A stretch of 9,434 nt of DNA from Ignavibacteria bacterium (GTDB lineage: Bacteria > Bacteroidota > Ignavibacteria > Ignavibacteriales > Melioribacteraceae): the NCBI GenBank assembly GCA_027347805.1, contig DAIEQP010000281.1:1-9434 (forward strand), read 5' to 3'. Under the pieces are notes generated by a model. It had not been told where the DNA came from. It did no database searches and saw only the letters and a list, made by a program, of their open reading frames with translations. Every line of letters starts with the position of its first letter. The first letter of the stretch is position 1. The position numbers and the translations under genes are program-made. Positions 6,910 to 9,434 of the stretch are shown here, one piece after another.

Positions 6910-9434
6910 ATGAAAAAATTTTTGCTAATGATTTTATTGTTTCTCATTAACGATTTTTTATTCTCACAATCAGCTGCAACTGTTACCTGGAATTTATCTT
7001 CTGTTGATAGTCAGAAAGTATCATCTACTGTGGGAAATGTTGAAGGTAAAAAAGAAACTATAAGTCCTGGTCCAAATGGTATGGTTGTGGCAAGTTATAA
7101 TACTAACGGCCAAAGACTAAACCAGGGCAGCTTTGGTTGGAAACAGGAAACAACACATGATGAATTAAGATTTATACAGTTTGATGTTTCTGTTAAATCG
7201 GGATTTGTATTTAATGTAACAAATATATCCTTCAACTATGGTTTTGCCGGAAGTACGAATGCAATGAATTCCAATGTCTATTATTCAATTGATAATTGGA
7301 AAACTAGCACAAAACTTAACAGTGATGTTGGCCCGCTTGTATATGGAAATAGTTCTGGCGCGAATTATTCTAAGCAACTTAACGCATCAATTTCAGGGAG
7401 TTCGATTTTTTCACTGAGGATTTATCCATTTTGGGTTATTGCTACAAATACAAGTACAACAAAATATGCAGTTCATAATACTGTTGTAATTTCTGGTGTA
7501 ACAGTTACATCAGGTAATCAGGGCAGTATTTCTTTAACTACATCTACAGCTACAGAAATTACTTATAACTCTGCAAAATGCGGCGGTAATGTTTTAGATG
7601 ATGGTGGTGATGCTGTAACATCAAAAGGTGTTTGCTGGAATACGAAAGGTTCGCCTACAATTTCTGATAACAGTACCAATGATGCCGCAGGAATAGGGAA
7701 TTATGTAAGTTCATTATCAGGTCTTTTACCTGTTACAAAATATTATGTAAGAGCATATGCTGCAAACAGTAAAGGCACGGTTTACGGCAACGAAATAAAT
7801 TTTACTACGACTGATTCTCCAAAACTGGCTTTCCCAACTGCTGAAGGATATGGACGATTTACTACCGGGGGCAGAGGCGGTGCTGTTTATGAAGTAACAA
7901 ATCTAACTGATGATAACAACCCAGGCAGCTTGAGATATGCAATTAATCAATCAGGTGCTAGAACAATTGTATTCAGAGTATCCGGAACAATTTATTTAAA
8001 ATCTTCGCTAAGCATTAAAAATGGAAATTTAACAATTGCTGGTCAAACTGCACCGGGAGATGGAATTTGTATTGCAGGATATACGCCATCTATCGATGCT
8101 GATAATGTAATTGTTCGTTTTATTCGATTCAGATTAGGAGATGTTAATGGTGTTGAAGATGACGCTTTCAACGGAAGAAATCATAAAGATATAATTATTG
8201 ATCATTGTTCAATGACATGGTCTGTTGATGAATGTGCAAGTTTTTATGATAACCAAAGTTTTACAATGCAATGGTGTATTGTAGGAGAAAGTCTTTATAA
8301 TTCATTACATCCCAAAGGTGCTCATGGTTATGGTGGAATTGAAGGAGGCTGGGGCGCTACATTCCATCATAATTTATATATACATAATACAAGCAGAAAT
8401 CCAAGATTCTGCGGTGCAAGATATCATCAATCAACTTCAAATTTAGAGATAGTCGATTTTGTTAATAATGTAATTTATAATTGGGGATTTAATAGCGTTT
8501 ACGGCGGTGAACTTGGGCAGCAGAATGTAAGGACAAATTATTACAAAGCTGGACCGGCAACTAAATCGGGAGTATTAAACAGGATTGTAAATCCATCACA
8601 GGATCCTGGTACAAATTCAGATTACGGGAAGTTTTATGTTGCTGATAATTTTGTAAATGGATTTCCAAACACTACGAGCGACAACTGGACTACAGGTGTT
8701 CAGGGTATTGCAGATGCTGTAAAAACACAAGTAAAAGTAGTTAATCCATTCCCAATTGCAGATGTTAAAGTTCAGACACCGGAACAAGCTTATAAATCTG
8801 TCTTAGAAATTGTTGGTGTTAACTTCCCCAAAAGAGATGCAGTCGATTCACGATTGATACAGGATACAAAAAATGGCAATGCGACTTTTGAAGGCAAGAC
8901 ATATAAACAAAATAATTCGGTTCCTGATCCCACTAAGATTACTGGAATTATTGATTCGCAAACAGATGTTGGCGGATGGCCTATATTAAATTCTCTGCCT
9001 GCACCAACTGATACTGATCATGATGGTATGCCTGATGAATGGGAATTGAGCAAAAGTCTTAATCCAAATGATGTGAACGATAGAAACAGTTTATCAGCAG
9101 CAGGATATACAATGCTTGAAGAATATTTAAATGGATTGGTTTCCTCGGTTGTTACGGATTCAAAAATTGAAAATGAATTACCGGCAGGTTTTAATCTAGA
9201 TCAAAATTATCCTAATCCATTTAATCCAACAAATATGATCGGCTACCAATTATCCAAAGCAAGTCATGTAACTCTTAAAGTTTATGATCTTTTAGGAAAA
9301 GAAATATCAACTCTGGTTGATGAATTCAAATCAGCAGGTAAGTATCAGGTTCAATTTTCAATTCATAATATAAAATTATCCAGCGGTATATATTTCTATA
9401 CTCTACATGCTGAAAATTTAGTCAGCTCCAAAAA
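6910..9434 (+). CDS. Multidomain PL1 pectate lyase with T9SS sorting domain (3' end cut by window)
   Basis: Open for 841 codons with no stop; the tail reaches '..LVSSK', so only a few residues are missing. Start: ATG after AAAAAGGA (6898-6905). Domains: signal peptide 1-20 (ends F-S-Q); module 24-198, shared with the preceding secreted protein; FN3-like domain about 205-302 with the Bacteroidota-style 'SKGVCWNTKG' and 'YYVRAYA'; pectate lyase about 307-690; acidic D-x-D-x-D-G-x-x-D motif 701-709, resembling Ca-binding loops; T9SS sorting domain from about 760 ('QNYPNPFNP'). The lyase part opens 'FPTAEGYGRFTTGGRGG' (307-323) and has 'GQTAPGDGICIAG', D431-H432-C-S, D440-E441 and R496-N-P-R499, which fit polysaccharide lyase family 1. 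R496 is the likely catalytic base. The family cleaves demethylated homogalacturonan by beta-elimination, usually with calcium. The T9SS tail places it outside the cell, upstream of the periplasmic pectin enzymes encoded at 68-5623. Activity on pectate is inferred. Confidence 0.93.
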   Translation, partial: MKKFLLMILLFLINDFLFSQSAATVTWNLSSVDSQKVSSTVGNVEGKKETISPGPNGMVVASYNTNGQRLNQGSFGWKQETTHDELRFIQFDVSVKSGFVFNVTNISFNYGFAGSTNAMNSNVYYSIDNWKTSTKLNSDVGPLVYGNSSGANYSKQLNASISGSSIFSLRIYPFWVIATNTSTTKYAVHNTVVISGVTVTSGNQGSISLTTSTATEITYNSAKCGGNVLDDGGDAVTSKGVCWNTKGSPTISDNSTNDAAGIGNYVSSLSGLLPVTKYYVRAYAANSKGTVYGNEINFTTTDSPKLAFPTAEGYGRFTTGGRGGAVYEVTNLTDDNNPGSLRYAINQSGARTIVFRVSGTIYLKSSLSIKNGNLTIAGQTAPGDGICIAGYTPSIDADNVIVRFIRFRLGDVNGVEDDAFNGRNHKDIIIDHCSMTWSVDECASFYDNQSFTMQWCIVGESLYNSLHPKGAHGYGGIEGGWGATFHHNLYIHNTSRNPRFCGARYHQSTSNLEIVDFVNNVIYNWGFNSVYGGELGQQNVRTNYYKAGPATKSGVLNRIVNPSQDPGTNSDYGKFYVADNFVNGFPNTTSDNWTTGVQGIADAVKTQVKVVNPFPIADVKVQTPEQAYKSVLEIVGVNFPKRDAVDSRLIQDTKNGNATFEGKTYKQNNSVPDPTKITGIIDSQTDVGGWPILNSLPAPTDTDHDGMPDEWELSKSLNPNDVNDRNSLSAAGYTMLEEYLNGLVSSVVTDSKIENELPAGFNLDQNYPNPFNPTNMIGYQLSKASHVTLKVYDLLGKEISTLVDEFKSAGKYQVQFSIHNIKLSSGIYFYTLHAENLVSSK

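Noticed and set aside
1..9434. tRNA, rRNA, CRISPR array, transposase or insertion-sequence ends
   Set aside because: I saw no cloverleaf, no regularly spaced repeats, no transposase-like frame and no terminal inverted repeats. The only repeated content is at protein level (shared module and T9SS tails).

Overview
The window is one stretch of a pectin-degradation locus, with every recognisable gene on the + strand. The DNA is AT-rich. Two proteins end in a type IX secretion (T9SS) type A sorting domain with the 'QNYPNPFNP' opening and a 'KKMLLMK'-like tail. This style is common in Ignavibacteria (Melioribacter/Ignavibacterium relatives) and neighbouring Bacteroidota/Chlorobi lineages. I infer an uncultured or free-living Ignavibacteria-like plant-polysaccharide degrader. 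No rRNA or other phylogenetic marker is present to prove it.

Layout: (1) bases 1-56 are the last codons of an upstream gene that itself ends in a T9SS tail. (2) 68-1669 is a GH28 polygalacturonase with a lipoprotein-type signal. (3) 1703-2677 is a CE8 pectin methylesterase. (4) 2678-2940 has no intact gene but holds the decayed C-terminal end of another T9SS-sorted protein. (5) 2941-4638 is a GH43 glycosidase with a C-terminal beta-sandwich. (6) 4655-5623 is an alpha/beta-hydrolase esterase that follows the GH43 gene almost directly. (7) 5770-6711 is a stand-alone secreted protein made of one module plus a T9SS tail, preceded by a perfect Shine-Dalgarno and followed by a strong terminator (6721-6755). 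(8) 6910 to the window end is a multidomain PL1 pectate lyase: the same N-terminal module, an FN3-like domain, the lyase, a Ca-binding-like motif and a T9SS tail. It is cut by the window edge only a few codons before its expected stop.

How they may work together: the T9SS-tailed pectate lyase should act outside the cell or on its surface on demethylated homogalacturonan. The four enzymes at 68-5623 carry only Sec or lipoprotein signals and probably act in the periplasm or at a membrane, where they remove methyl esters (CE8), acyl groups (esterase) and side-chain sugars (GH43) and hydrolyse oligogalacturonides (GH28). The most interesting element is the roughly 175-190 residue module shared by the stand-alone protein and the N-terminus of the pectate lyase. 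It looks like a candidate carbohydrate-binding or surface-attachment module. No SusC/SusD pair, regulator or transporter is visible in the window.
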